Part shown: piece after piece, positions 12,156 to 22,774 of the stretch | Position numbering within the stretch: the first letter of the stretch is position 1 | How the letters are laid out: every line of letters begins with the position of its first letter | NCBI GenBank assembly: GCA_012932865.1 | Contig: SAXG01000002.1 | Span: 930,001-994,000 of the forward strand | Reading direction: 5' to 3' | From: Amylostereum areolatum | Lineage: Eukaryota > Basidiomycota > Agaricomycetes > Russulales > Stereaceae | Length of the DNA stretch: 64,000 nt | Notes under the pieces: model-generated | Told to the model about the DNA's origin: nothing | What the model saw: only the letters and a program-made list of their open reading frames with translations | Databases searched by the model: none | Made by a program: the position numbers and the translations under genes

Positions 12156-13918
12156 ATGCAAGAGCAAGGAGGAGACACTCCACCTCGCAGCTCTCTCCCG
12201 GCCACAGTCCACCCCCACCTCTTAGGGTCTCCTCAGGATTCCACAGACGACGAAGCCGGCCTTCAGGAGCGTGGGTACCAAGGAATGAACTACACCTCAC
12301 CGAGCCCCTCGGGGTCGTACACGCTACGGCCCGTTGTCCCTGCATATTATCCTCCTCATCGGAGGGGACCGTCACTACCCCCTTTACGACGCGACGCCCC
12401 CTTCGAGCATGGAACACCTCTCGAAGACATCTCGCAGGACCGTCTGCGAATGTACGCTACTCCACCGCCTGGACCCTATGCTTCCCCGATGCGTCAGGGG
12501 GGCTCGGGGCCGTGGTCGACAAGTCCGGGATACCAACCCTACACGCCTATTCATCCACTACGCCTGGTGTCCCCTCAAAACGTCGACTGGGACGAGGGTG
12601 AAGCTGGTCCGTCGACTTGGGCGGGAGGGGCGCGGGAAAGCGAGTATTCTGAATTGCCCCAGGCTGACGACGGGTGGGAGAATAGATGGGGGAGGCAAAT
12701 GGGGTCACGGACGGGACCTACGGAAAGCTACACCCGGGGTGAGGCTAGCGGACAGGCTAGGTATGCGAATCCTAGGCTACACACGCCACCACGGCAGGCG
12801 AGCACATATGACTGGAGGTCACCTCAAGATCCATCCTGACAACTTTGCCCGTGAGTCCCATTTTGTACGGTTGACGTTGACGTCTCATACCCTTCCCAGG
12901 TCCGTCATACTTCACCCAACCGCAACCTATGGGCACCGGACGCTCGACAGAGCAACAACCCCAGTCCTCCTTCGGCAGCGCTGGGAGCTCGTCGGAGGGG
13001 TCGTCCTTCAGATCACAGCCACGAGAACTCTATCAGGCTCCGAATTACCCCTACGACTCACCTCAACACGTTGAACCGCGACTGCCGTTGGGGATCCCGC
13101 CGCATGGTTCTGGGGAGGATTACCTGCCTTCTCTTTCGTACGGCCGTCCGATGCCACCTGGATATCTGGAGTCTGGGGTTTCGCCACATCTGGATCGGTT
13201 TGGAGAAGCTCAGGTTCCTTTGCCACAGCAAGCCGATACGGAAGGTCTGTACGTCGGCGAATTGGACGGATCGCAAGCTGGACCATCCACGATGCCTGAA
13301 TCAACCTCGCAGGAGGCGAGGGATGAGAGTCCGTCCAGAAAGACGCAGAGCAGGGGAGAGAAGGTCCCGATCGCTTGCGACTTTTGCAAAAGTGCGTGTA
13401 CGGTGCTCGACCTGAGTGTTTGCGGCACCACAAGCTGACGCCAATTTCCAGAGCGCAAGCTGAAATGCACGGGGGAGCGACCGATGTGTGCGATGTGCGT
13501 GAAGCACCGGCAGCCAGCGTGTCGTTACGCGCCTAAACAGCGTCGACGAGGACCAGGAAAGGCGCCTCGTGGGACGAAGAAGCACGGAAACAGGCGAAGC
13601 GCCTCTGCCCCGTACCCATCCCCAGGGATGATGCACATGGGGTCGGCCGGAGATCGACCACCGGTACAGGGAGCGTTTCCGATGATTGAATTCGGGACCA
13701 GCGACGCCTCGGGCAGCCACGTTGCGGATCGGATGTTGGGCGTTCGGGATCATCGCGGCCAAAGGGAGCAATTCACCATCACGCCGCCGGGGTTCTACAG
13801 AGCAGACAGTTTTGGGGAGGGAAGCAGCACGCCGAGACTGTCTGGACGGGGGAGCGATAAGAAGAGGCGCTTGGATGATTCGGAGGAAGACGATGGGGGC
13901 GGAGGACGACGACGATGA
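12156..13918 (+). CDS. Zn(II)2Cys6 transcription factor
   Basis: The N-terminal 200 or so residues are rich in P, S and G with no fold I recognise. The DNA-binding cluster is split by an intron starting near 13393: CDFCKKRKLKC, then CAMCVKHRQPAC, matching CX2CX6CX6CX2CX7C. A basic segment follows (KQRRRGPGKAPRGTKK) and then a tail ending in a possible nuclear signal (KKRRLDD). The exon join between the N-terminal part and PSYFTQPQPM (acceptor at 12899) is ambiguous. A donor at 12739 keeps the frame but gives a 161-nt intron, while the stronger GTGAGT donor at 12851 would need an upstream frame change. No middle homology domain is visible, so the target genes cannot be guessed. Confidence 0.8.
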
Positions 13919-14637
13919 TAACTTTGGCGGCACTTTGCCGCTCTCCGTGGACGCGCGGTCTCTCGTGTCGGCGCCGGGGGCGAACGACGATCTTGTGAGG
14001 ACAATTGATCTCTATCCTATTTTCACGGCAAACTTGGACGTACTAAGTACTAGCGTATCTTAGCGGAGGACGGTCGATGTGACCGAATAATATTGTACAG
14101 GAATGTATGTAGATATTTTAGGTTCGGATATTGATAAGTGAAGCATATGACGAAAGCGGAAAGCGGGGGAGGCCTGGGACAAGTGCCGAGGGGTTCTGCG
14201 CATCGCCCGCACGAGGTACGGCCTAGACCGGGGTGTTCTGATCCGCGCGCGTAGCAGGATCCCTGGTTCCTTGGCTGGCGGTGGGAAGACACGGGCTAGA
14301 TGGAGAGAGGGGGGCAGGGGAAGGAGGGAGAGGGGGGATGGGAGTGGGCGGGCGGGGAGCTAGAGCCGGGGGCGGGAGGCGGGGGCGGAAAGGCGTCGGT
14401 GGACGGGAAACGAGGGGGCGGGGTTGTGAGCGGCGTCCCGGGCGTTGAGCGGGACGATGAGTCGGCAGGAGCGGGAGCGGCGGCAGCGGGAGCGGGGAGG
14501 TGTTCCGGATAGTTGAATTGGAATTGAGGGCGCGCCGTCGCGGGACTCATGCGTAACTCCGAGCTGGCCTTTCTTTCTACTTTCCGCTGCTTGCTTTCTT
14601 CCACCGCCCACCACGGTCCCACACCGCCCTCTCCCTC
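13919..14637. other. Intergenic region with G-rich/C-rich tract
   Basis: From about 14300 to 14510 the plus strand is very G-rich, which produces long but low-complexity frames on both strands. I see no gene. It lies just upstream of the first septin-like gene and could include its promoter or an unrecognised first exon. Confidence 0.4.
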
Positions 14638-16398
14638 ATGGACGCCGCCTTCGACCACAGGCAGCGTCGCGACACCGACGACCGTCGCGAGCTCCTTCCC
14701 CACACTCCCCACCATCCACCCCCACACCGTGCCGGCCATCCCTCCCCCGCTCGGAGCGACGGTTCTCCCTGCGGCTACACCCTCATGGTCGCCGGTCAAC
14801 GAACTGGAAAGACCGCCTTTCTTCGTCTCCTCCTCGATACAAGTCAAGTCGCTGCCACAACCACCCCCGACCAGCTCGCTGCCATCGCAAAGTTCGTCCA
14901 GGGCTGTGCCGGTTACACCTCCCACATCCGCACCGCGTCTCTCGACATCGACCTCGACGCGTCCGAATCTTCCCACAGGGCCCCCGTTACCTTGACCCTC
15001 GTCGACACCCCCTCCCTAAATCACAAGGACGAGGAGGGCTCACAAAGAGTCGTCCTCGACATCCTCCGCCATGTCGACTCCAAGTTCGGCGAGAGCTTAG
15101 AAGACGTCTGTACTCCGCCCCGCCGCTCCTGCTCGCGTCTCTAACACTCTCTTGTCTGTATCCTATTCAGGAATACAAAGCGCGTACAGGCGATCACCAT
15201 GTACATTTGTATGTCCTCTCTCGCCACATTCCCTCCACGCGCGTTCGGCCCTCATTCTATGTCCATTTTGCCCACCCACTCCACCAGGTGCATATATTTT
15301 CTGGACCCCGACGACATCGTTCCACCTTCTGCCCCCACACCGCCCGTTCCTCTCGTCCCTCGCGGACGCAATAACAGCGTTTCTCAGCCCGAAGCACCCC
15401 CCGTTATTCTAGAACCGCCCGTTTCGACAAATCCGCTCCTCTGCCGGCCCACGCTTCCATCCTCCGAGATAAATATTATTCGCGGCCTCTCTTCCCGCGT
15501 TAACGTCCTCCCCGTCGTAGGCCGCGCCGATACTCTCACAAATGAGCGTCTAGCCGCCATCAAAACCGCCGTACGAAGGGACCTGGCAGGAGCCGGAATC
15601 GGGTTCGGAATTTTTGATCTTAGCAACCACGCTCAGTACCCCGACGTGAACGAGGGCGCTGACGCGTCTTCTGGTTCGATCAACGACGAAGCGAAACCCT
15701 ACGGGAGCGTGGCCAATGGCTCTGCGTCTTCGTCTAGCACCTCGTCCCCGACGACCTCGACTACACCGTCGTTCTTGCGCTTACCCTATGCCCTCATAGC
15801 TCCCGATTGTTATTCGCATAGTGATGGCGTCAATAGACCGACGCCCTCTCGGCACGAGCTGGTGCAACAGTACACGCCTTTACCCCATTCCCCGGCGTCC
15901 AGCCACGCCCCCTCCAAACTCGTGCGCAAGAAATTCATCAGAAGCTACCGATGGGGGTTTTTGGACGTTCTCGACCACGCTCACAGCGATTTTCTTCCCC
16001 TGCGGACGGCCATATTCCACCATATGCAGGTAAGACGTTTACGAGAACGTATGTGATTCTGATCTTACCCTCGTCCGCATCAGACTCTGCAAAAATATAC
16101 GCGGGATTATCTTTTAGACAAATTTCGTCAAGAGCTTCTCCTGCAACAGCACCCACCGTCTCGAGAGCCTCCACCCGCTCACACCTTTTCTTCATCTTCT
16201 AAACCCCCAATCCCGCCCTCCATCTCAAACCGCCCCATCCTCACAATAGACGCATCGCCTACTTATTCCCGTCATCACGCTCTACCACACTCAGCTCCTC
16301 ATCAAATCCCCGTCCCTGAAGCATCTTTACCCTCCGCCAACGCCCTTTCCGACTCGGGCCAAGAAAACGCAAGGGCGTCTACCTCAACTTCCAGTTAG
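14638..16398 (+). CDS. Septin-like GTPase, copy 1, with degenerate nucleotide-binding motifs
   Basis: Septins are filament-forming GTPases. The G1 region at 14791-14814 reads AGQRTGKT, one residue shorter than the GxxxxGK[ST] of copy 2, though it still fits a loose [AG]x4GK[ST] pattern. The G3 region reads LVDTPSL where DTPG is expected. The G4 region NVLPVVGRADTLT matches the septin NVIPVIAKAD block with GRAD in place of AKAD. A low-complexity insert sits between the G4 region and the late septin segments RSYRWGFLDVLDHAHSDF and YLLDKFRQELLLQQ. Introns after LED, after HHVH and after HHMQ match copy 2. The last exon reads to a TAG at 16396-16398, but that TAG lies inside a usable splice donor leading in frame to the next gene. 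Confidence 0.78.
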
Positions 16399-16463
16399 TC
16401 TTCGCTTCATGCACGGCGCTCGAGCCCGTCAAGTTGAATTCTGACCGTTCTCTTTCGCCACAG
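16394..16463 (+). other. Candidate optional intron whose donor contains the in-frame stop codon
   Basis: The donor GTTAGT (16394) and an acceptor TTTCGCCACAG (ending 16463) enclose 70 nt with a CTGAC branch-like site. Joining the flanks gives the codon AAA and continues the frame of the septin-like gene into KSSRTRAKKITVACNFCR, the start of a zinc cluster. If the intron is kept, the septin-like frame stops at 16398. I found no in-frame ATG for the zinc-cluster exon between the previous acceptor (near 16083) and 16464. Confidence 0.5.
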
Positions 16464-17655
16464 AATCTAGCCGCACACGGGCAAAGAAGATCACAGTTGC
16501 ATGCAATTTCTGTCGTTGTGAGTGATTTCCTCGGAGTTGACGGTTCTTTCGTCAATGAAGGCGTCATATTTGCAGCCCGAAAGCTCAAGTGCGACGGCGG
16601 GCGGCCAGCGTGTCACCAATGCATGAAACGCAACAATGCGTGCGACTACATGGCCCCCATGAAGCGCCGCGGCGGTGTCCGATCTCGCCGACAGTATGAC
16701 GGCAGCGACAGCGAGGGCGGTAGCGGGGATGACCACGAGGATCCCTCTCTGGAGACCGAGCCCTCTGTTTCTCCGGATGTCCCCACCAGGCCGCTGGCCC
16801 GGATGGCCTCGGCCCCCGAGAATGTGCAAGTTATGGAATCGCTGCAGCTCCCTGCGATCGGAAAACGCGAGGAGCTATCGGGCCTCCCACCTTTGCCCAA
16901 GCCAGAGCCTGTGCTGCCGTCAGTGCACGCCCACCTGAATGAACCTCTTCAGGACATTGGTCTGCACGAGATGGACCGCCAGTTTCTGCCCACGTTTGTG
17001 CTTCCTCCCGCACCTCTGCTACATTCGAGCGCTCCACCGTTGCTCCCTCCGATTCGATCAACGGAGGAGAATATGCCACCCCAACCTCCAGGGACGTCAG
17101 CCCCGCCGCCACAAGCGCCGACGCGGAAACGCTCCTCCGCAACGACTTCCGCGAAGGGCAATCGATCCTCATCAAACTACGGACCAAAGGTGGTGGCGTG
17201 CAATCACTGCCGAGGTGCGTAGCCTGACGACTTCCGTCAACCCATTCTGTCCGCTGATCGGCGGTGCGGGTTTGGGACGTACACAGCGCGGAAAACGAAG
17301 TGCGACGGGATGCATCCGACCTGCTCGAGCTGCGCACGGCGGTCGCTGGAGTGCAATTACGTGAACGATCCCAACGGGCCATCGCGGCGCAAAAGCACGA
17401 CGGCGCCAGAGTCGGCGTCAGGATCCTCGAGCGGACGCCCGACGACAACGCCACAGTCTGGTCCGTCGTTCCGCGCCACAGTCTGGTCCGTCGTTCGCGC
17501 CACCGCGAGGGGGGCGGAACGGGGCGTCTATGGGGTATGGGGGCGAGGGAGAGTTGAAGCGGGAGTACGGAGAAGACGACGGGCCGCCCTCGAAGCGGAT
17601 ACGGGTGGAGGGATCTGCGAGTGCGGCGGCCGTGGCGGTGATGGGCCTGCCCTGA
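16464..17655 (+). CDS. Protein with two Zn(II)2Cys6 clusters, possibly continuous with septin-like copy 1
   Basis: The first cluster is CNFCRSRKLKC followed by CHQCMKRNNAC, split by an intron at 16518-16575. The second, about 170 residues later, is CNHCRARKTKC followed by CSSCARRSLEC, split by an intron starting near 17216. Both follow the CX2CRxRKxKCDG pattern of fungal DNA-binding proteins; two clusters in one protein is unusual. The linker is rich in P and S. Near the end a 24/25-nt direct repeat (17455-17503) carries one extra C at 17471-17472. With that base removed, the frame ends in a plausible basic tail (GPPSKRIRVEG) at 17655; without it, a different frame runs to 17660. No start codon was found, so the gene may begin in the upstream septin-like exons. 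Confidence 0.7.
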
Positions 17656-18099
17656 GGTGAAGAACTTCAACGTTCAACGTTCAACCACGGACTCACGGAC
17701 GATGTTTTTATATCTGGATCGCACGCGCCGCGTCAAGGGCGTGGTAGCGCATTGTATCTCGTACGTTTTGTGTTGTTTATTGGTATACGGATACAGGGTC
17801 GGGGCCAGGTAGCATATAGCTGTTTGTGTGTAGTGTTCCTACCATCATTGTTGCCAACTTGAACTTGCGAGAAGGAACGCTTGGTGCGCGTGGTGGCGCG
17901 GATTACGTAAGACTAGGTTGCGCATTTGATGTGAGATTCGGGAATTCCCTTTCAATCGTTCACCCTTCTTTATTCTTTATTGCTCACTCCTATTACTTAC
18001 TTATTCCTTTCTGTTTCTCCTCATCGTCCGTCACCCTCTCCACCACTCCGAGCGTCCGCGCTGCTCTCAACGTCGGCAAAGCTGGGAAAGTTTACGTCC
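17656..18099. other. Intergenic region upstream of septin-like copy 2
   Basis: This is about 440 bp with a T/C-rich stretch just before the ATG at 18100, typical of a fungal promoter and leader. No gene was seen. Confidence 0.4.
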
Positions 18100-20404
18100 A
18101 TGTTCCGCTCCTTCAAGAGAAGGCCCTCGAAAAAGGGCAGTCAAGACGACGACGATGGCTATCTGCGCACGTCCCCGTCCCTCCCAGAGCTCTCCGCGTC
18201 CGGCATCCCATGGCCAGAGGATCTCGTCGACATCTCCTCCATTCGCCAGACGCCCCCTCCGGATCATCCCTTCCAAGGTGCGACTAGAACATCTCTACAA
18301 TCCCCAAGTCGCGACCCCATCCCGTTCCACAAACCCACCCGGACCTTCCCAGGCACTCCAGACGCAAATGGCACCATCTCATCCCTCTATATGTCAAACC
18401 CACCCTCCGCGTTCGATAACTGGCGCGGCTCGGCCGCTTCCCCCGTACACACAACGCGTTTGAGCCACCGGAGAGCGCGCGTTCCCCCGCAGTTCAACGT
18501 CCTAGTGCGTCCCGCGTTTTCGTGACATCTGGGCGCAATGTACTCACTGTCCGATGGTATGGTAGGTTGCGGGAGGCAGAGGCAGTGGCAAAACGTCCCT
18601 ATTGCGCCTGCTATTGGATACAGCCGATATATCCCCCTCGGCAACGGCGGAGCAGCGTGCGTCGCTGGAACGCTTCACCCGTGGTCCTGTGAAGCGCACC
18701 CAGGAAATACAGACGGCCACCGTAGAAATCTCCGAATCACGCTTCGATCGTGTACTTCTGTCCGTGACGGACACGCCTGGTCTGGATTTCACTACCGGCA
18801 GGGAGTTGAAACTGGAGAGACAAGTGTCGGGCATGGTCAGGCATTTCGACAGCCTGTTCGCGGAAACCATGAACGAGGTGCGTTGTGGGTTTCTTTTTGC
18901 TCTGGGTCACAACACCGACAGCCTTTGTTTGATAGGAATCGAAAGTTGTCAGGCAAAGCAAAGGCGACAGACATATCCACCTGTGCGTCTGTCCCTCTTC
19001 CTACCTGGGGTTCCTTGTCCTCATTCCGTTCACAGCTGTATCTATATTATCGATGCCACTTCTATCCTTAGCACCACTGGACGCCGCAACCGCTCTTCGC
19101 TCCCCGCAAAGACGCGTTCCGACACCACCATTTCCAACCGGCACCCCGACGATACCCCCCCTCTCACGGATGACAACGAATCCGACGATGAAGACGCGGC
19201 ATCGGAGCTGACCATGTCTCCGGTTGAGCTTCGCGTCATTCGCAGGCTTGCCCAGCGTGCCAACGTCCTTCCAGTCATCGGGCGCGCCGACTCCCTCACC
19301 GACGAGAAACTCGCCGCAATCAAGGAGACTATCCGGCGCGAGCTTCAGCATGCTGACCTCGGCTTTGGCGTGTTTGGACCTGCCCACGCCAAGGGGCCGG
19401 AGGCTGAGACCTCTGATGCTGATGTCTCTATGGACACCACCGCGGACGAAAGCACAGCAAACGACACCAGCGTCACCTCCGACACCGCCGTCGACGATAG
19501 CTCTGACGCAGATATGTCGAACGACGCGGAGGAACCCAGAGCGCGCCCTGTCATCAAGTTGCGTACCGGCCGCAGCATGTCCAGCACAACGCGTCGACGT
19601 TCGCGTTCGCGCTCCCGCATGGACTTGGCAAGTCAAGCACGCGACAACCACCGCCCCGTCTCACCTGATCCGACCGACCTGGACAGCATCGCGAATACGC
19701 GGTTCAGCGCGCACGCAATCGCCCAGAAAGGCCTCAGCGATCTGTTGCCCTTCGCCCTCATCTCACCTGAACACACGCGTCGTCATCGCAATGCGCGTCC
19801 GTGGGCCCCAGGTCGTGGTACCAACGGTGCTGGACCTGACCGTGACTCCATAGGCGGCGAAACCAGCGAGGACGGACACGCCATGTCGGTATCGGTCGAG
19901 TCACCGTTGTCGCCCTCTGGTCCTGGAGCAAGGAACTTGGCCTACTGGTCGAGTCCTCCGGATGACTTGAGAGGGGTTTTCACCAGGAAGTTCAGGTGGG
20001 GGACGGTGGACGTGCTGGAACCGAGCCACTGCGACTTTGCTGCCTTGCGCACGGCTATGCTGTCGACGCACATGAAGGTGAGCGCCTGTTTCTCCGCTTG
20101 CGTCATTGCGGGGGTGGGGTATGCGCAGATGCTGTTATGTTGGGAACACTTGTTCGACAGGGATCTTGTTCGATGGTAGCTTGCTTGGCGGAGGGCGCGG
20201 ATGAATTGCGATATGCTGATTGGCGTTTGGATTTAGGTGCTCAAAACTCACACGAAGGAGGTGCTCTACGAGAAGTATCGGACGGAGAAGCTTCCTCGTC
20301 CGGCGCGCAACCTAAGAAAATCGGTGACAAGGAAGCTCAACAACTGTTCGAAGGTTCGTCCTCATCTCCTCTCTGCTCAGACGGACGTTGACATCGTACC
20401 GTAG
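18100..20404 (+). CDS. Septin-like GTPase, copy 2
   Basis: The start MFRSFKRRPSKKGS resembles septin N-termini, with a basic stretch that often binds membrane lipids. An intron ends at 18565 and joins QFNVL to VAGGRGSGKTSLLRLLLDT, a complete P-loop (18569-18592). The G3 block TDTPGLDF is intact, and the G4 block is NVLPVIGRADSLTDEKLAAIK. As in copy 1, a long S/T/D-rich insert of more than 130 residues separates G4 from the late septin segments FRWGTVDVLEPSHCDFAALR and VLKTHTKEVLYEKYRTEKL, the last being a classic septin C-terminal block. The stop is at 20402-20404. All intron positions match copy 1, so the two arose by duplication. Copy 2 keeps the better nucleotide-binding motifs and is probably the functional GTPase. 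Confidence 0.85.
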
Positions 20405-20917
20405 ATCTCGGTATCTGAACCTATCTCTATCCATCCTCGAACTCCATCTATTCTTCTTCTGTATCTTTGTTAGATATACACACTCCTTGTTCAGCTTATA
20501 CCCGTAGGCCATCTTTGACTGTATTCTTGTTCTCGTTCTTGTATTATCCTGTTCTCTTACTTCCACAGGATCTGGCGATCTTATTGCTTCTCACCTCAAC
20601 GTCGTCCTTCTGTGGCTGCTTGTCTGTCCTTAATCTTTCTCTTCGCTTGGTCCCCGGTTGTGTCTGGTGGCAACTGGTGCTTGTTGGATATAGTGTCAGG
20701 GGAATTCTTATTACTGTACACGTCCGTGTGGATCTCCTGAATGCAGCGTTCTTCGAGCGTGCAGTTCATTTGTATGCAGCTTATCATCCTATGGAGTACG
20801 GATTGCCATACCCAATTCATAAACATTTCCCTTATTGTCCGAAGGGAATGGAATTAAACAGCACAGGCCAGTGACTGTCGATCTAGTTTGTACGATGGAT
20901 ATTTAGTAGTCCATTCG
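20405..20917. other. Convergent 3' spacer
   Basis: This spacer separates the convergent septin-like copy 2 and chorismate mutase genes. It is T-rich on the plus strand. A 135-codon frame here lacks any conserved feature and is probably untranslated sequence. Confidence 0.4.
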
Positions 20918-22086
20918 TCATTGCGACTGGCGCTTCGAAAGTGCGTCGATCTCCTCCGAAGACAGGCCGTCCAAACGCTGGAGCAGGTAATCCACCTGCG
21001 CGTACCGTCGTGGTTAGCATGAGTGACAGATGGACGACATAGGCACGTGTACCTCGACTTCTTTCGTCAACGGGATGATGTAGCTCTCGTAGAGATCCAC
21101 CACACCATCAACGTCGATCTTGCCTTTGGATGGAACTACCTCCCCGTCCGATGCGAAGTCTTGGGCGTAGAGAGTGGCCTGTGCGTATACGTCACGTTAG
21201 AAGGAGCGGTGGTGAGACGGAGGCACGACGCACCTTCTTTCGTAACCGCTGCAGCAAACGCTGCTCGACCTCTGGCTTGGTGATGAGCGACCCAAGCGCC
21301 TCCGTGTTTCCGGACTGTATGTGAGGGATGAAGGCGGCGGGGTCATGGCTGAACTTGGACTCGGAAACGAACTTGCCTGATCGATCGGACAAGGTCAGAT
21401 GGGGCAAGGTGAATGGGGGGGATCTGCGCACCAGTAATGAACACGCTTGCTGATCGCTTGCAGGACTTCGACGTCGATGGTGGCCGCACTGCCGTAGTTC
21501 CCGTCGTCCTCGTGTTCGGCGTCGCCGATGACGCCCGAGGAGCGTTTGATGCTTGCGAGGGCGAGAGGTGGCTTGGTGCGTGATGCGGGGGACGATGGAA
21601 CGGGTGTAGAAAGAGAGGATGGACGGGTTCGCGTTCACCGAGTTGGGGTGAAGGATCTTGGGATAGGAAAGGGCGGGTATGATTGGACCGGGTAAGTTGG
21701 ACGAGAAAGGGTATTCATCCGGGCTGTTGGAGAGGGCGTTTCGGAAGCGGGAAAGGGCGGGAATATCGGATGCACGCACCTGGTATAACGCCGTGCTTTG
21801 GCTGATATCGGAGGATCAGGTGTGAGGATCGAGTGCGACGGCGAGAGCAAAAGGCGCACACACCGTGAAAGGATTCGATCTCGTTCAAGAACCATTCGAG
21901 CCAACTTCCTTGAAAGCCGAGCGCGGTGAGTTCAGAGAAAGCGCCCCGCTGGTAGATGCGCGGATTGTGCGCGAACTGGGCGCGCTCGATTAGGGAAAAG
22001 ATGATGGTGTCCTCGAGGCGGGTGAGGATGGACCGAATGCTCTCGAGCGAGAGCGGGTCCTTGTTGAGCATGTAGTTGGCTTGCAT
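20918..22086 (-). CDS. ARO7: Chorismate mutase (AroQ type)
   Basis: The enzyme converts chorismate to prephenate for phenylalanine and tyrosine synthesis. From the ATG at 22086 the helical core reads [18 protein letters not shown] and [12 protein letters not shown], then [82 protein letters not shown], and finally [15 protein letters not shown], ending at 20918. Residues of the yeast enzyme's active and allosteric regions (RLED, ERAQ, GSAAT, RLRKKA) are present. Between SIVP and LALASIKRS the frame breaks at a five-G run on the plus strand (21587-21591); dropping one base restores a family-like sequence. Introns are short. Confidence 0.92.
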
Positions 22087-22774
22087 TATTGCGCGCGATT
22101 CCGTACACGTAGGTGGTCCACGGCGAGGAAATTGGGAAATGGGAGGGGAGGCGTCGCGGGCGTGAATGGGATCGTGATTGGGCGGTGGGAGATGTTTTCA
22201 ACCCCGGGTACGTACATAAGAGTGGTGTACAAGTACACGACCCTCATGGATTTTCTCCATCGTTCTTATCGACTTCCACTCCCGCCCTCGTCTTCCCGTC
22301 CGTCGCCATCGCCACCGCCGCGTCCGTAGGCATTTGGCGCTAGGCATTTGGACGCAGGTCCGAAATCGATGGCAGTTGCTGGAATAACCCTCCCTGGCGA
22401 GTACCGCGCCGGGCTGCGAGTGGGACAACATCACGGACCTTCGGCTCTCATAGATGGCGGGAAATCCATTTCCGAGATCGAAGACGAGCAGAGATGTTTA
22501 CCGATGATGCGTGGGTCAATCGTGAACTGAGCTTCGAGCGTCGAGGTCAAGGACGTCAAGGGTTCGGGGATCCCGGGCGAAGCGCTGGCTAATTCCAGCC
22601 AAATTCCAGCACTGCGATTCCGACCGAGACTACATCAACCAGTGACAACCACAACCATCCACGACGCCTCCTTTCGTTCGACGACTACCTCGCTCTTCGT
22701 CGATAGCCCCCCATCGTGCACAGAATCAACAAAAGTCCTAACAAAGGTCCTCATTCAACGAGCGCCGACAGCTC
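22087..22774. other. Divergent promoter region, chorismate mutase / DHHC transferase
   Basis: This is about 690 bp between divergent genes. I see only short random frames and a small direct repeat (AATTCCAGC, twice near 22592-22611). No RNA gene or transposon signature is visible. Confidence 0.4.

Noticed and set aside
14296..14976. 226-codon minus-strand frame rich in G and V
   Set aside because: It is antisense to the septin-like P-loop exon and reflects C/G-rich composition. The plus strand has recognisable motifs.
12156..20404. Secondary-metabolite gene cluster
   Set aside because: The zinc-cluster regulators sit beside septin-like genes, and no backbone or tailoring enzyme lies within this block.
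20467..20874. 135-codon plus-strand frame rich in L, F and S
   Set aside because: It is T-rich sequence in a convergent 3' region with no family features, so it is probably untranslated.
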